This document shows, piece by piece, positions 15,901-22,853 of a DNA stretch of 35,425 nucleotides. The stretch lies in NCBI GenBank assembly GCA_013388835.1, contig JACAEL010000021.1, forward strand, positions 1-35,425, read 5' to 3'. Position 1 is the stretch's first letter, and the number at the start of each line of letters is the position of its first letter. The position numbers were made by a program, and so were the translations under genes. The notes beneath the pieces are model-generated. The model searched no databases, had not been told where the DNA came from, and saw only the letters and a program-made list of their open reading frames with translations. This stretch comes from Candidatus Thorarchaeota archaeon (GTDB taxonomy: Archaea > Asgardarchaeota > Thorarchaeia > Thorarchaeales > Thorarchaeaceae).

Positions 15901-16547
15901 AAGAGAAGATTCGAGAACTAGAGAGAGAACTGGAGGCAATGGGTGCAGTGAACCTCAAGTCACTGACCGACTATGATGCTGAGAGAGAAAGGTATGACGA
16001 GATAGTGGAAAGGAAGGTCAAGCTTGAGGAGGAGCACAAGGAGATCCTCAGTTTCATGGAGGAGCTCGAGAGAGAGAAGACACGCAAGTTCCTGGTCGTC
16101 TACAATGAGATTGCAGACAACTTCGCCAAGGTCTTTGCCAAACTCTCACCGGGTGGAGAAGCCAGTCTAATGCTGGAGAACCCCGAGCATCCACTCATGG
16201 GCGGGATAACCGTGCGTTCCAAACCCGCAGGGAAGGAGCTCGTCACTCTGGACGCAATGAGCGGGGGCGAGAAGACTCTCACAGGACTCGCGCTCATATT
16301 CGCCATCCAGATGCATAGTCCAGCAAGCTTCTACGTCTTTGACGAGATTGACGCGGCCCTTGACGAGGTGAATGCGCATAACGTTGCCAATCTCATATCA
16401 GAGATGTCGAAGTCGTCACAATTCATCGTTGTTTCACTCAGAGACACAACGGTTGCAAAGGCGGACTTCCTTGTGGGAGTCACCAATCAGGACGGACTGA
16501 GCAGAATAGTTGACGTCGACCTTCAGGAGGTGTCACAGACGTCATGA
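12957..16547 (+). CDS. smc: Chromosome segregation ATPase SMC
   Basis: A full-length SMC protein of about 1196 residues, the ATP-driven ring protein that organises and separates chromosomes with ScpA and ScpB. The N-terminal head starts VYIEKLVCKGFKSFG and carries Walker A GPNGAGKS (about residues 33-40). Long coiled coils flank a hinge around 525-680 (GIHGTVAELGKIDPEY through ITGGHYHRG). The C-terminal head has the ABC signature MSGGEK (about 1100) and Walker B FYVFDEIDAALDE (about 1127-1139). The TTG at 12957 is preferred over the TTG at 12939 because GGATGAT lies 6 nt upstream and homologues start at this point. The stop overlaps the scpA start by 4 nt (ATGA). Confidence 0.96.
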   Translation: MVYIEKLVCKGFKSFGRDTVTIKLDPGFTCIVGPNGAGKSNVIDAILFVLGQLSAKTLRATVFSDLLYSPPKPDMPPKAKSAVVEIHFNNRDRRLQVDTDKVVVERELDDTGKSVCRVNGKIVTRLQVLDLLGSIGVDPNGYNLVLQGEIAQMVKVSPNDRRKLIEEIAGISAYDEQKERALKKLSESEGNLARVETQLQERRRQLEKLETERSDALRYQGVKQKIQSIRIDSLAWTLLKSTNRIATIDHTLAEKAQEIERTSQEFAHVEESIVSTEHEIEAIDQEIEQITGGNSARVSEHYGVLSAAVAHVRESLERAKETLRRSVEERTSLEQELKSTRNQIEESSKARHSKEQELVDLDREIEKTVMEMGRLEESLQREQTTFYETQQRLQDLNNQAIALDEGISEVRSAMRSDEKELGLAYEELRDSEESLKRTGEEMALLAQMLPAKREELSTSETLEAAKRSEVEDISKRLITVNSQVDESVRLVNVTREELIKLQARQEALKEAEEAFLKREKAVARVLEMRDTGEVQGIHGTVAELGKIDPEYSVALEIAGGNRLTYIVVDDEQVATECIRVLKKEKVGRASFIPLTRIKSKSPGHVPDDERVIGYAMDLVSFEPRYLPAFEFVFVDTIVTEDFETAKRMGFKGWRAVSIDGDLVERSGLITGGHYHRGKSGISLQVQDNSSEIMEKLKGLEQILSDLRTQQTELRNREKQTDREIQQLSKKIYQLRIETKGLEDQLEEKRARQEKLTQRISQLRLTIEELESQIATLRERDTEMSGRRESVRSQRDEMREALAKSAASRLTQDIKDLQEVLAFSRKKRETYHSELTRLQVGVEQRLIPKAQELESRIQTVESVIPNMQAEVEKQTVELSQKEAELEELRTQRERIEEAVKDRRVRQIQLKEDLRNLRLRLEELREAQTSNEKAVYRLQTERSRIEADIVGIRAELAAVTDPDEELTKRMSQRELSHSEIEQLQEKIRELERELEAMGAVNLKSLTDYDAERERYDEIVERKVKLEEEHKEILSFMEELEREKTRKFLVVYNEIADNFAKVFAKLSPGGEASLMLENPEHPLMGGITVRSKPAGKELVTLDAMSGGEKTLTGLALIFAIQMHSPASFYVFDEIDAALDEVNAHNVANLISEMSKSSQFIVVSLRDTTVAKADFLVGVTNQDGLSRIVDVDLQEVSQTS

Positions 16548-17263
16548 CGGACAATGACACACCATTCTGGGCCGAACCACCCTACATTCTACTGACAGAT
16601 GTACTTCAGTTGGACAAGATTGACCCTTGGAATGTGGATGTGGGAAAGCTGGTCGCCGGTTTTCTGCAGGAGATGCGACGACTTGGGGACATCGACTTCA
16701 GAGTGTCAGGAAACGCGTTGTACTCTGCGTCAGTAATCTTCATGAAAAAGACGAAGGACCTCGTGGACCTTGGAGTGCTGCCGCCGGAGGAGAGAGAAGA
16801 AGAGGAGGAGGATCTAGTCATCCCCATGATTAGGCCACCGTTCAGACTCACCAATCGACGAGTCACACTGCAAGAGCTGTTGGTAGCAATGGATCGCGTC
16901 CTCTCAAAGGGCGTTAGAGAGAGACAGATTCCGACCGCTAGACGAAGGTCAAAGACGTTTGTCACGCCTCTCTCGTTTGAGATGGAATCGGAACGTACGA
17001 ATGTTGAAGAGAACATCGCAGAGGTGTACGCGGACCTAAGGCGAATTCTGAGTACTGGTGATGTGATCAAGTTCACTGATGTCTTGATGAACAACACACG
17101 GCGCGAAATCGTACGGGTCTTCTTTGCCATCCTTCATCTCTATGCTCGGGCGTTGATAGACATCTGGATGGATGAGGATGATGTAATATGGATCAAGATG
17201 TCGGAACCACCCGAGGATTATGGACGGAAAGTCCCCACTGACCAGCCATCCCTTGAAAGATAG
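16544..17263 (+). CDS. scpA: Segregation and condensation protein ScpA (kleisin)
   Basis: A 239-residue kleisin that bridges the SMC heads. The N-terminal region has the ScpA pattern LLTDVLQLDKIDPWNVDVGKL (about residues 16-36), then helices around FRVSGNALYSASVIFMKK, a glutamate-rich linker (EEREEEEEDL) and the conserved helical part VTLQELLVAMDRVL. The C-terminal winged helix covers about 160-230 (DVIKFTDVLMNN, REIVRVFFAILHLYAR). Its ATG overlaps the smc stop as ATGA, which indicates coupled translation. The stop codon abuts scpB. Confidence 0.93.
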   Translation: MTDNDTPFWAEPPYILLTDVLQLDKIDPWNVDVGKLVAGFLQEMRRLGDIDFRVSGNALYSASVIFMKKTKDLVDLGVLPPEEREEEEEDLVIPMIRPPFRLTNRRVTLQELLVAMDRVLSKGVRERQIPTARRRSKTFVTPLSFEMESERTNVEENIAEVYADLRRILSTGDVIKFTDVLMNNTRREIVRVFFAILHLYARALIDIWMDEDDVIWIKMSEPPEDYGRKVPTDQPSLER

Positions 17264-17272
17264 GTGATATTT

Positions 17273-17824
17273 GTGAATGAAGACATGGTCACGCTTGAGG
17301 CAGCATTGTACGCTGCTGGTCGACCAATGACACTGCAGGAACTGGCAGAGATTGTCGGCAAGGCAGAGTCAACAGTACAGAAACTGCTGAAAGACCTTGG
17401 CTTCGAATACAATAAGAGAGGCGGTGCCCTAGAGGTAGTGGAGCTGCCGAGGGACAGATACGCAATGCAGCTAAGGCCTGAACTCACCCCTCGAGTAGCC
17501 AAACTCATCCCTGGGGGTCTTCTCTCGTACGCCACGCTTCAGACTCTGGTCTACATCGCGCTGAAACAACCGATACTGCAGTCAGACTTGGTGGCGGACC
17601 GTGGGACACATGTCTATGAGCATGTCAAGGAACTTGAGGAGAAGAAACTCATCGAGGCCACACCAGAAGGAAGGAGCAAGGTGTTATCCACAACTCAGCT
17701 GTTCGCGGACTACTTTGGTCTTGATACGGACATAATCAGAATGAAGGCCCAGCTGAAACACAAACTGAAGCAGATACTCGAAGAACAGAGCAACACTGAG
17801 AGTACTGTTCAGACGCAGCTCTAG
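17273..17824 (+). CDS. scpB: Segregation and condensation protein ScpB
   Basis: A ScpB protein of about 183 residues with two winged-helix units. The first covers about 5-80 (VTLEAALYAAGRPMTLQELA, STVQKLLKDLGFEYNKRG), and the second follows about 85-165 (LLSYATLQTLVYIALKQPIL, YEHVKELEEKKLIEATPEGR). ScpB dimers bind the kleisin ScpA in the condensin-like complex. The GTG at 17273 is chosen because AGGTGAT (17262-17268) lies directly upstream. A GTG at 17264 is inside that ribosome site, and ATG 17285 is another option. The ribosome site itself overlaps the scpA stop codon. The gene ends in a 4-nt convergent overlap with hypE. Confidence 0.92.
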   Translation: MNEDMVTLEAALYAAGRPMTLQELAEIVGKAESTVQKLLKDLGFEYNKRGGALEVVELPRDRYAMQLRPELTPRVAKLIPGGLLSYATLQTLVYIALKQPILQSDLVADRGTHVYEHVKELEEKKLIEATPEGRSKVLSTTQLFADYFGLDTDIIRMKAQLKHKLKQILEEQSNTESTVQTQL

Positions 17825-18834
17825 CATACTCGGGGAACGGGCTCTCCGTATGGCACTTGGACCACCTTTCGGCCGCCCACGCCTGTGTTCATCAGGACTC
17901 TGGGAGGGCCGGATACTGCCTTTCCTATCACCCGTGCCTGTTCGGTCGTTTTGTGTCTGCGTAGGACCTCAAGCACTGCCTCACTCATCTCGGGGTCAAC
18001 CGAGAGTAGTGCAGTACCCTCACAACTCATATTCATCGGGTTCAGTCCTAATATGTCGCAGAGCGACTTGACTTCAGAACGCACAGGAACGAGGCTCTCT
18101 TCGAGGACAATCTCCACCTTGGACTTGGATGCGAACTCGTTGAGCGCAACAGAAGTCCCACCACGCGTGGGGTCCTTCATCGCATGGACTCCACCAGTAT
18201 CGAGACAGTCACGAATCGGATTCCAGAGAGGAGCCACATCGCTGACAAGGCCCGTCTGAAAGCTCAGACCCTCGAGATGTGCCAACAGAGTCACTCCATG
18301 GTCACCAATGGGTCCAGTGACAATAATGTCGTCCCCAGGCCGGACCCCACTGTCAGCTACAACCGACTTGCAGTAGAGAATCCCGATGCCCATCGTTGAC
18401 AATACGAGACCATCGAGCGTTCCTCGCGGCATGACTTTTGTGTCACCAGCAATCATCGCCACATTGAGAGGCTCAATCACAGAGTCAAGAGACCGGAGCA
18501 CCTTGGAGAGGACTTCAATCTCGAAGCCCTCTTCAACCACCACAGTGTTGGTCATGGCTATCGGCTTTGCACCCATCATTGTGAGGTCATTGACAGTACC
18601 GCAGGCGGCAAGCTTTCCAATATCGCCACCGGGAAAGAACAGGGGCTGCACTGTATGCGCATCAGCACACACAATGAGGTTGGCTCCTTCAAGTGGAAGA
18701 GTAGCTCCGTCATCCATCTCATCAAGACCGACTGTGCCTAGAATGCGTTTCGTGAAGGCAGGGATGACTGTTCGCTGGATGAGCTGCTGCATGACCTTTC
18801 CGCCAGCACCATGCGCCGGCTCGATTCTCGACAT
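17821..18834 (-). CDS. hypE: Hydrogenase maturation protein HypE
   Basis: A 337-residue HypE (PurM-like fold), which carries and dehydrates the carbamoyl group to thiocyanate for the cyanide ligands of NiFe-hydrogenase. The protein ends in PRVC, the family's C-terminal motif whose last Cys is the modification site. Other signs are the HGAGGKVMQQLI start, LDEMDDGA, AGDTKVMPRG, HAMKDPTRGG and the FASKSKVEI stretch. The frame is open for a further 127 codons upstream, but that sequence lacks family similarity and the ATG at 18834, with AAGAAGG nearby, matches the normal HypE N-terminus. No hydrogenase gene is in the window; hypA is 1.2 kb away on the same strand. Confidence 0.95.
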   Translation of the reverse strand: MSRIEPAHGAGGKVMQQLIQRTVIPAFTKRILGTVGLDEMDDGATLPLEGANLIVCADAHTVQPLFFPGGDIGKLAACGTVNDLTMMGAKPIAMTNTVVVEEGFEIEVLSKVLRSLDSVIEPLNVAMIAGDTKVMPRGTLDGLVLSTMGIGILYCKSVVADSGVRPGDDIIVTGPIGDHGVTLLAHLEGLSFQTGLVSDVAPLWNPIRDCLDTGGVHAMKDPTRGGTSVALNEFASKSKVEIVLEESLVPVRSEVKSLCDILGLNPMNMSCEGTALLSVDPEMSEAVLEVLRRHKTTEQARVIGKAVSGPPRVLMNTGVGGRKVVQVPYGEPVPRVC

Positions 18835-18934
18835 ATTCCAACCTTCTTGAGACTGTCCTCTTGGCGACCAAGGGATGCTGCTACAGGACTGCTCACGTAG
18901 AGTAGAAGCAGCGCTCGTGGTGAACACTAAGCAA

Positions 18935-18944
18935 GATTTAAAAC
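18935..18944. promoter_or_regulatory. TATA element between hypE and S8e
   Basis: GATTTAAAAC on + (GTTTTAAATC on -) sits 55 nt before the S8e start and about 105 nt before hypE. It could serve either gene or both. For S8e it leaves a leader with the ribosome site AGAGGT at 18980-18985. Confidence 0.4.
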
Positions 18945-18993
18945 ATCTCCGAAAAGTGCCTTTCTGACGAGACCTGACTAGAGGTAGTCTGAA

Positions 18994-19371
18994 ATGGGTG
19001 TATGGCATGGTAGGTCCAGAAGGACTCCAAGCGGCGCACTGATGCGGAAGTTCCGAGGTCATAGGAAGAGCGAGATGGGACGCACTCCCACTGAGACTCT
19101 GATAGGAGAACCGAGGATAAGAAGAATAGACAGCAAAGGCATGAAGAAGAAGACACCCGCAATGCGCCTCAAGTACGCCAACGTCACAGACATCAAGAAG
19201 AAGGAAACGTATCATGTCGAGATACTTGACGTTGAGAAGAACCCAGCTAACATGGACTACCAGCGACGCAAGGTGATTACGCGAGGCACCATAATCAAGA
19301 CGTCAAAAGGTAGAGCTAAGGTCACAAGCCGTCCCGGTCAAGAGGGAGTGCTTAACGCGATACTGCTCTAG
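18994..19371 (+). CDS. rps8e: Small-subunit ribosomal protein S8e
   Basis: A 125-residue ribosomal protein of the eS8 family, present in archaea and eukaryotes only. It has the basic N-terminus GVWHGRSRRTPSG, the KSEMGRTPTETLIG segment (about 25-38), and a C-terminal beta-barrel part with VITRGTIIKT and TSRPGQEGVLNAIL. Length equals the archaeal norm. The ATG has AGAGGT 8 nt upstream. The gene stands alone between genes on the opposite strand. Confidence 0.96.
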   Translation: MGVWHGRSRRTPSGALMRKFRGHRKSEMGRTPTETLIGEPRIRRIDSKGMKKKTPAMRLKYANVTDIKKKETYHVEILDVEKNPANMDYQRRKVITRGTIIKTSKGRAKVTSRPGQEGVLNAILL

Positions 19372-19406
19372 TCATCACTCGGTCCCGCACACAGCAGGCC
19401 TAGTCG

Positions 19407-19997
19407 TCAGACAGGACCGAGTATGATTCCGTCCGGCAACTCATCCAGAAGTAGTCCTTCAGCCTCCGCCTTCTTCACTGCAGCTAGTGCTTTCGGGCCC
19501 CCAATGTTCTCAAGGGCTCCAGCTGCAGTCTGCCTGACGAACAGAGATGAATCGTGAAGGGACTCTATCAGAGATGGTATGGCACTGGGATCCTTCCGTT
19601 CACCCAATTGCACGGCAGCAAACAGTCGAACCATGTATCTGGGGTCCTTCAGACATGCTGTCAGAGCGCTTGTGGCATCTGAGTCTGGGAGGATTCCAAG
19701 TCGATCAATCGCATTCAGAACAACCTGTTGGTCCTCGCTCTTGATCTCTCTGAGAAGTTCGTCAACCATTGGAGAGGGTACTGCAGTCTTCGTCGTGGTC
19801 TTCTTACCCGAAGTTGTCTTTGCAGACGGGCTCCTCGTGGACTTGGTCTTGAGACTCGAGGACTTCTTCGTACCTGGTCGAGGCTCTTTCACATGCGCAG
19901 GCTTCGCGGGCGTTGACTTCTGGGCCTTCTTCGATGCCGTCGGGCGCGCCTCGGGCTTCGAATCAGGCGTGGCGGTCTTCTTCGTGGTCTTGGGCAT
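19407..19997 (-). CDS. HEAT-repeat protein with histone-H1-like basic tail
   Basis: A 196-residue protein in two parts. Residues 1 to about 75 are low-complexity and rich in Lys, Thr, Ser, Pro and Ala (MPKTTKKTATPDSK..., KKAQKSTPAKPA, SAKTTSGKKTTTK), much like the tail of histone H1. Residues about 78-196 are HEAT/PBS-lyase type helical repeats (VVLNAIDRLGIL, YMVRLFAAVQLGERKDPSAIPSLIESLHDSS, FVRQTAAGALENIGGP). HEAT repeats bind proteins; a tail like this often binds nucleic acid, so a DNA- or ribosome-associated adaptor is possible. The ATG at 19997 is chosen over 20030 because the TATA box would start transcription near 20022 and AGAGGTG lies 7 nt upstream. Confidence 0.75.
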   Translation of the reverse strand: MPKTTKKTATPDSKPEARPTASKKAQKSTPAKPAHVKEPRPGTKKSSSLKTKSTRSPSAKTTSGKKTTTKTAVPSPMVDELLREIKSEDQQVVLNAIDRLGILPDSDATSALTACLKDPRYMVRLFAAVQLGERKDPSAIPSLIESLHDSSLFVRQTAAGALENIGGPKALAAVKKAEAEGLLLDELPDGIILGPV

Positions 19998-20044
19998 GGA
20001 ACGCACCTCTGGCCAGAGTATTGCATACAAGACTCCCCCCGCAA

Positions 20045-20053
20045 GGATATAAA
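20045..20053 (-). promoter_or_regulatory. TATA element for the HEAT protein
   Basis: TTTATATCC on the - strand is a strong TATA match. It predicts a transcription start near 20022 and a leader of about 25 nt to the ATG at 19997. Confidence 0.55.
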
Positions 20054-20075
20054 CCGTTGCGGAGTGCTAGGACAA

Positions 20076-20459
20076 CTAGTTTCCCACCTCCACCTCAATG
20101 TCGGTGATAACAAACTCCTTTCCGCCAGATATTGTTGTATGGCTGCCACCGCACCTCGAGCACTTCATGGGGGCAAAAATGGCAACCTGCGGCGGAAGTG
20201 AATAGTCCACTTTGCTCTCGCCCTCAAAACCGCACTCCTGACACTTCAAGCGCCCCTTGGTTCTCTTGATGTGAAGCTCAGCTCCCTCCATGATTGTATC
20301 CTTTGAGGCAATCTCGAAGTTGAACGCAAGCTGCTCTGGAACCAAGAACGTAAACTCACCGACTTCGATGTTCACCGCCTTTATCCTCTTGACCTGGTGT
20401 GCCTTGGCAGCGTCAAGAGCAGCCTCAACTATTGAGAGAGCAGCAGAGAACTCATGCAT
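20076..20459 (-). CDS. hypA: Hydrogenase nickel-insertion protein HypA
   Basis: A 127-residue HypA that delivers nickel to the NiFe-hydrogenase active site together with HypB. The N-terminus MHEFSAALSIV carries the Ni-binding Met1-His2 pair. The zinc site is C73-x2-C76 and C100-x2-C103. The helix-strand pattern KAVNIEVGEFTFLVPEQLAFNFE is typical of the family. Length is normal. A TATA-like palindrome lies 32 nt upstream. It is on the same strand as hypE but separated from it by the S8e and HEAT genes, so the two hyp genes are not one operon. Confidence 0.95.
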   Translation of the reverse strand: MHEFSAALSIVEAALDAAKAHQVKRIKAVNIEVGEFTFLVPEQLAFNFEIASKDTIMEGAELHIKRTKGRLKCQECGFEGESKVDYSLPPQVAIFAPMKCSRCGGSHTTISGGKEFVITDIEVEVGN

Positions 20460-20486
20460 TTTGCTCTCGACACGTTGCCTGTTTGT

Positions 20487-20496
20487 AACATATGTT
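20487..20496. promoter_or_regulatory. Palindromic TATA-like element upstream of hypA
   Basis: AACATATGTT is a perfect 10-bp palindrome centred 32 nt before the hypA ATG. It may be the hypA TATA box, an operator, or both. Confidence 0.35.
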
Positions 20497-20532
20497 GTTT
20501 TTGCTATGACCGCTAACGAATATACACCTAGG

Positions 20533-20540
20533 TTTTATTA
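20533..20540 (+). promoter_or_regulatory. TATA element for the winged-helix/Zn-ribbon gene
   Basis: TTTTATTA is centred 44 nt upstream of the ATG at 20581 and would give a leader of about 18 nt. It supports that start over earlier in-frame codons. Confidence 0.4.
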
Positions 20541-20580
20541 TGTGCCTCTGTGTAGAACTGGGCGAGAAGTCTTTACGGTG

Positions 20581-21120
20581 ATGAAACAGGTGAATGGCAT
20601 TAGCGACATTCGGCAGCTGGAGGCAGCAATCAGAGACCTCGAGTTTGATTACATGAGAGGGCTGGTGTCAGAAGAGGATTACAAGAAGAGAATGGCGGAC
20701 CTCAACACCCGGCTTGTCGCAGCTGGTGGGACGCCTAGGGAACTCCCATCCGCCCCCAAAGTGGTATCATCTCAGCTGCGCCCGACCAGACTCCTCGACA
20801 AGAAGACACTGGTTGATCCGGTGACTGCGGTCAGAAGGACTGTAGAGAGTATGCGCAGAATACCCATTGAGAGGATTGCACAGGAGGCAGGGGTGCCCAC
20901 ACACATCGCCAGCAAGGTCCTTGCCGACCTCTTGGATGGCAGAGAACTCTCAGGCAGACTTGACCATGATTCTGGGGACTTCATACTTGGGACCGGGACC
21001 GGTCCCGCCCCCAAGACCATCGCAGTGTGTCCATACTGCAGGTACGAACTCAAGCGGATTGCTGTCAAAGGGGAGACAATCACCTGCAGCATGTGTAGAG
21101 AGTCATTCGTTGTTGTATGA
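20581..21120 (+). CDS. Winged-helix protein with C-terminal Zn ribbon, unknown function
   Basis: A 179-residue protein with three parts. Residues 8-46 form a helical hairpin with a SHOCT-like pattern (LEFDYMRGLVSEEDYKKRM). Residues about 94-136 are a winged helix (IPIERIAQEAGVPTHIASKV, then GRELSGRLDHDSGDFI). Residues 150-172 are a zinc ribbon (C150, C153, C169, C172). The winged-helix ending G-x-L-x-G-x-x-D-x-x-x-G-x-x resembles the PCI domains of eukaryotic proteasome-lid and COP9 subunits as well as ordinary DNA-binding winged helices. I cannot name the family. The frame is open further upstream, but the ATG at 20581 lies correctly behind a TATA element. A transcription-related role is the simplest guess. 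Confidence 0.7.
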   Translation: MKQVNGISDIRQLEAAIRDLEFDYMRGLVSEEDYKKRMADLNTRLVAAGGTPRELPSAPKVVSSQLRPTRLLDKKTLVDPVTAVRRTVESMRRIPIERIAQEAGVPTHIASKVLADLLDGRELSGRLDHDSGDFILGTGTGPAPKTIAVCPYCRYELKRIAVKGETITCSMCRESFVVV

Positions 21121-21148
21121 GGCGCAGGCACCGCATGGTTTCGTTCCA

Positions 21149-21276
21149 GTTGTCTGGCGTTTCCGTGTAGCTCGTGACAGCAGTGGCGACTATCCTATGA
21201 GTGGACTGCTTGTTTCTGGACTGGTGGGCACAAGCCAATGCAAGAGCGTGCCCACCACCATCCAGCTTCAGACAAC
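21149..21276. other. Intergenic region able to fold as a three-way junction
   Basis: GTTGTCTG (21149-21156) pairs with CAGACAAC (21269-21276). Inside, ACAGCAGT (21177-21184) pairs with ACTGCTTGT (21205-21213) with one bulge. CTGGA plus TGGTGGGCAC (21216-21231) pairs with GTGCCCACCA plus TCCAG (21248-21265). The 10-bp core of the last stem is perfect. The region lies between two convergent genes. It may be a bidirectional terminator or an unrecognised RNA. It lacks 5S rRNA conserved bases, and the strand cannot be told. Confidence 0.4.
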
Positions 21277-21278
21277 CG

Positions 21279-22841
21279 CTATTTCTTGTCCCCTTTCCTG
21301 TAAGACTCGGCCAGCAAGTCGGGAATGTATCTGGTCTTTATCTCTGTGCCCTTCAGGATGTCGGATATCTGGATTGTACAGAATGGACACTCCGTAGCAA
21401 CCATCTCAGCACCTGTGGCCTCGATGTACTCCTTCTTGGTGGTGGCTATCTTCTGAGATAGTTCCCGCTTTCCTGCGCGGACACCACCACCTGCACCACA
21501 GCAGCGGTTCCGATAAGGGTCTGGGATATACTCTATGCCCGGAATGAGCTTCAGTAGATCTACCGGCTGGTCCACGACCCCCTGCCCCCTGCCGAGATGG
21601 CATGGCTCATGATAGGTGATCTTCGTCTTGATGACACCCTTGGGCTTCACGATGTTCTCAATACCAATCACATCAATCATGTACTCTGCCAAGTCGTACA
21701 CTTTGAACTTCGGAGGTTCGCCTCGTTCTTCCTCAATCAGCGGTCGATGGTCTTCCCGGAGAGTCTTGCCGCAGCCAGCACATGCAACTACGACCGTGTC
21801 TAGGTTGTACTTCTCTGCGACAGTCTCGAATATCTCCGTGACTCTGTGAGCTGCAGCCCTAGCAGTGTGCAGGTCACCCGTCCTAAAGGCGGGACTAGCA
21901 CAACACCACTGCTCTTTGGGCACTACAACATCGATGTTGTTCCGATTGAGCACTTCAATCAGAGACCGCCCGGTTTCCTGCATCCTATAGTCTATCAGAC
22001 ACCCGGTGAAGAAGGCCACTCGGCCTCGCGGGTTCTTTACGAAGAAGGTCTCTGTGTCGATGCTCTTCAGGAGAGGGGTGTCCTTCACAGGCACAGAACG
22101 ACCCGTAGCGACAATCGAGTCCACGAAACCCTGTTGTCCCTCGGCCAGCGGATAGCCGGCCTCAACAGCCTTAGCACGCAGAAGCTCCACGGCTAGGCTG
22201 GGAATCTTGATCTTCTTTGGACAGATGTCTTCGCACATCTTGCAAGTCGTACAGGAGTACAACGACTCGTCCATCGCCATTGCCACACGGTCCTCCACAT
22301 CACGTGGGTCGAGTTCCAGCCGCGCAAGCTGCCGGATGATCATTGGTCCAGGGTAGTCCCAAGTCTCATGGACAATGGGGCAGTTCGACAGGCAGGCGCT
22401 GCACTCAATGCACTTCCTTATCTCCCTGAGCTTCTCGATCTCTTCAGAGTGGATTATCTCCGGTCTCTGAGGAGGCTTATCACGAGCGACATACGGGCGA
22501 ATGCGCCGAATCCTGTAGGTGACCTGAGAGATGTCAACAACCAAGTCCTTGATGATTGGCATCTTCTCAAGTGGCTCAAGTAGAAGATCTCCTTTGGGGT
22601 TCACTTTCGTCCTGCATGCAATTCTTGCAATGCCATTGACTCTGACTGCACAGGAACCGCATTGACCACCTCTACACTCCCATCGAAATGCGAGGCTGGA
22701 GTCGTACTTGTCCTGGATGTATAGAAGAGCGTCGAGAACCGTCATTCCCGGTTTGTACTCGACATCGAACTCTTGGAGGAATGGTGCATCGTCCTTGTCC
22801 GGGTTGTATCGCTGGACTCTGGCTTTGATTGTCTTTGTCAT
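21279..22841 (-). CDS. tfrB: Fumarate reductase Fe-S/CCG subunit, TfrB-type
   Basis: A 520-residue fusion of a SdhB/FrdB iron-sulfur part and a heterodisulfide-reductase HdrB-like part, as in thiol:fumarate reductase subunit B of methanogens. Residues 56-76 hold a 2Fe-2S site (C56, C61, C64, C76). Two ferredoxin motifs follow (C144, C147, C150, C154 and C197, C200, C203, C207). Two CCG domains come next: WCCASPAF with VVACAGCG, and YHEPCHLG with RCCGAGGG and ATECPFC. In methanogens the CCG part oxidises coenzymes M and B; the donor thiol here is unknown. No membrane-anchor gene is adjacent. The gene follows tfrA after 12 nt. Confidence 0.92.
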   Translation of the reverse strand: MTKTIKARVQRYNPDKDDAPFLQEFDVEYKPGMTVLDALLYIQDKYDSSLAFRWECRGGQCGSCAVRVNGIARIACRTKVNPKGDLLLEPLEKMPIIKDLVVDISQVTYRIRRIRPYVARDKPPQRPEIIHSEEIEKLREIRKCIECSACLSNCPIVHETWDYPGPMIIRQLARLELDPRDVEDRVAMAMDESLYSCTTCKMCEDICPKKIKIPSLAVELLRAKAVEAGYPLAEGQQGFVDSIVATGRSVPVKDTPLLKSIDTETFFVKNPRGRVAFFTGCLIDYRMQETGRSLIEVLNRNNIDVVVPKEQWCCASPAFRTGDLHTARAAAHRVTEIFETVAEKYNLDTVVVACAGCGKTLREDHRPLIEEERGEPPKFKVYDLAEYMIDVIGIENIVKPKGVIKTKITYHEPCHLGRGQGVVDQPVDLLKLIPGIEYIPDPYRNRCCGAGGGVRAGKRELSQKIATTKKEYIEATGAEMVATECPFCTIQISDILKGTEIKTRYIPDLLAESYRKGDKK

Positions 22842-22853
22842 TCGTATTGCCTC

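Noticed and set aside
18835-19215. 127-codon N-terminal extension of the hypE frame
   Set aside because: The added sequence has no HypE similarity, covers the S8e promoter and the 5' part of the S8e gene on the other strand, and the normal HypE N-terminus begins at the ATG at 18834.
21149-21276. 5S rRNA, because of the three-way junction and length near 128 nt
   Set aside because: Neither strand contains the conserved 5S loop sequences such as the CCCAUCCCGAAC-type segment.
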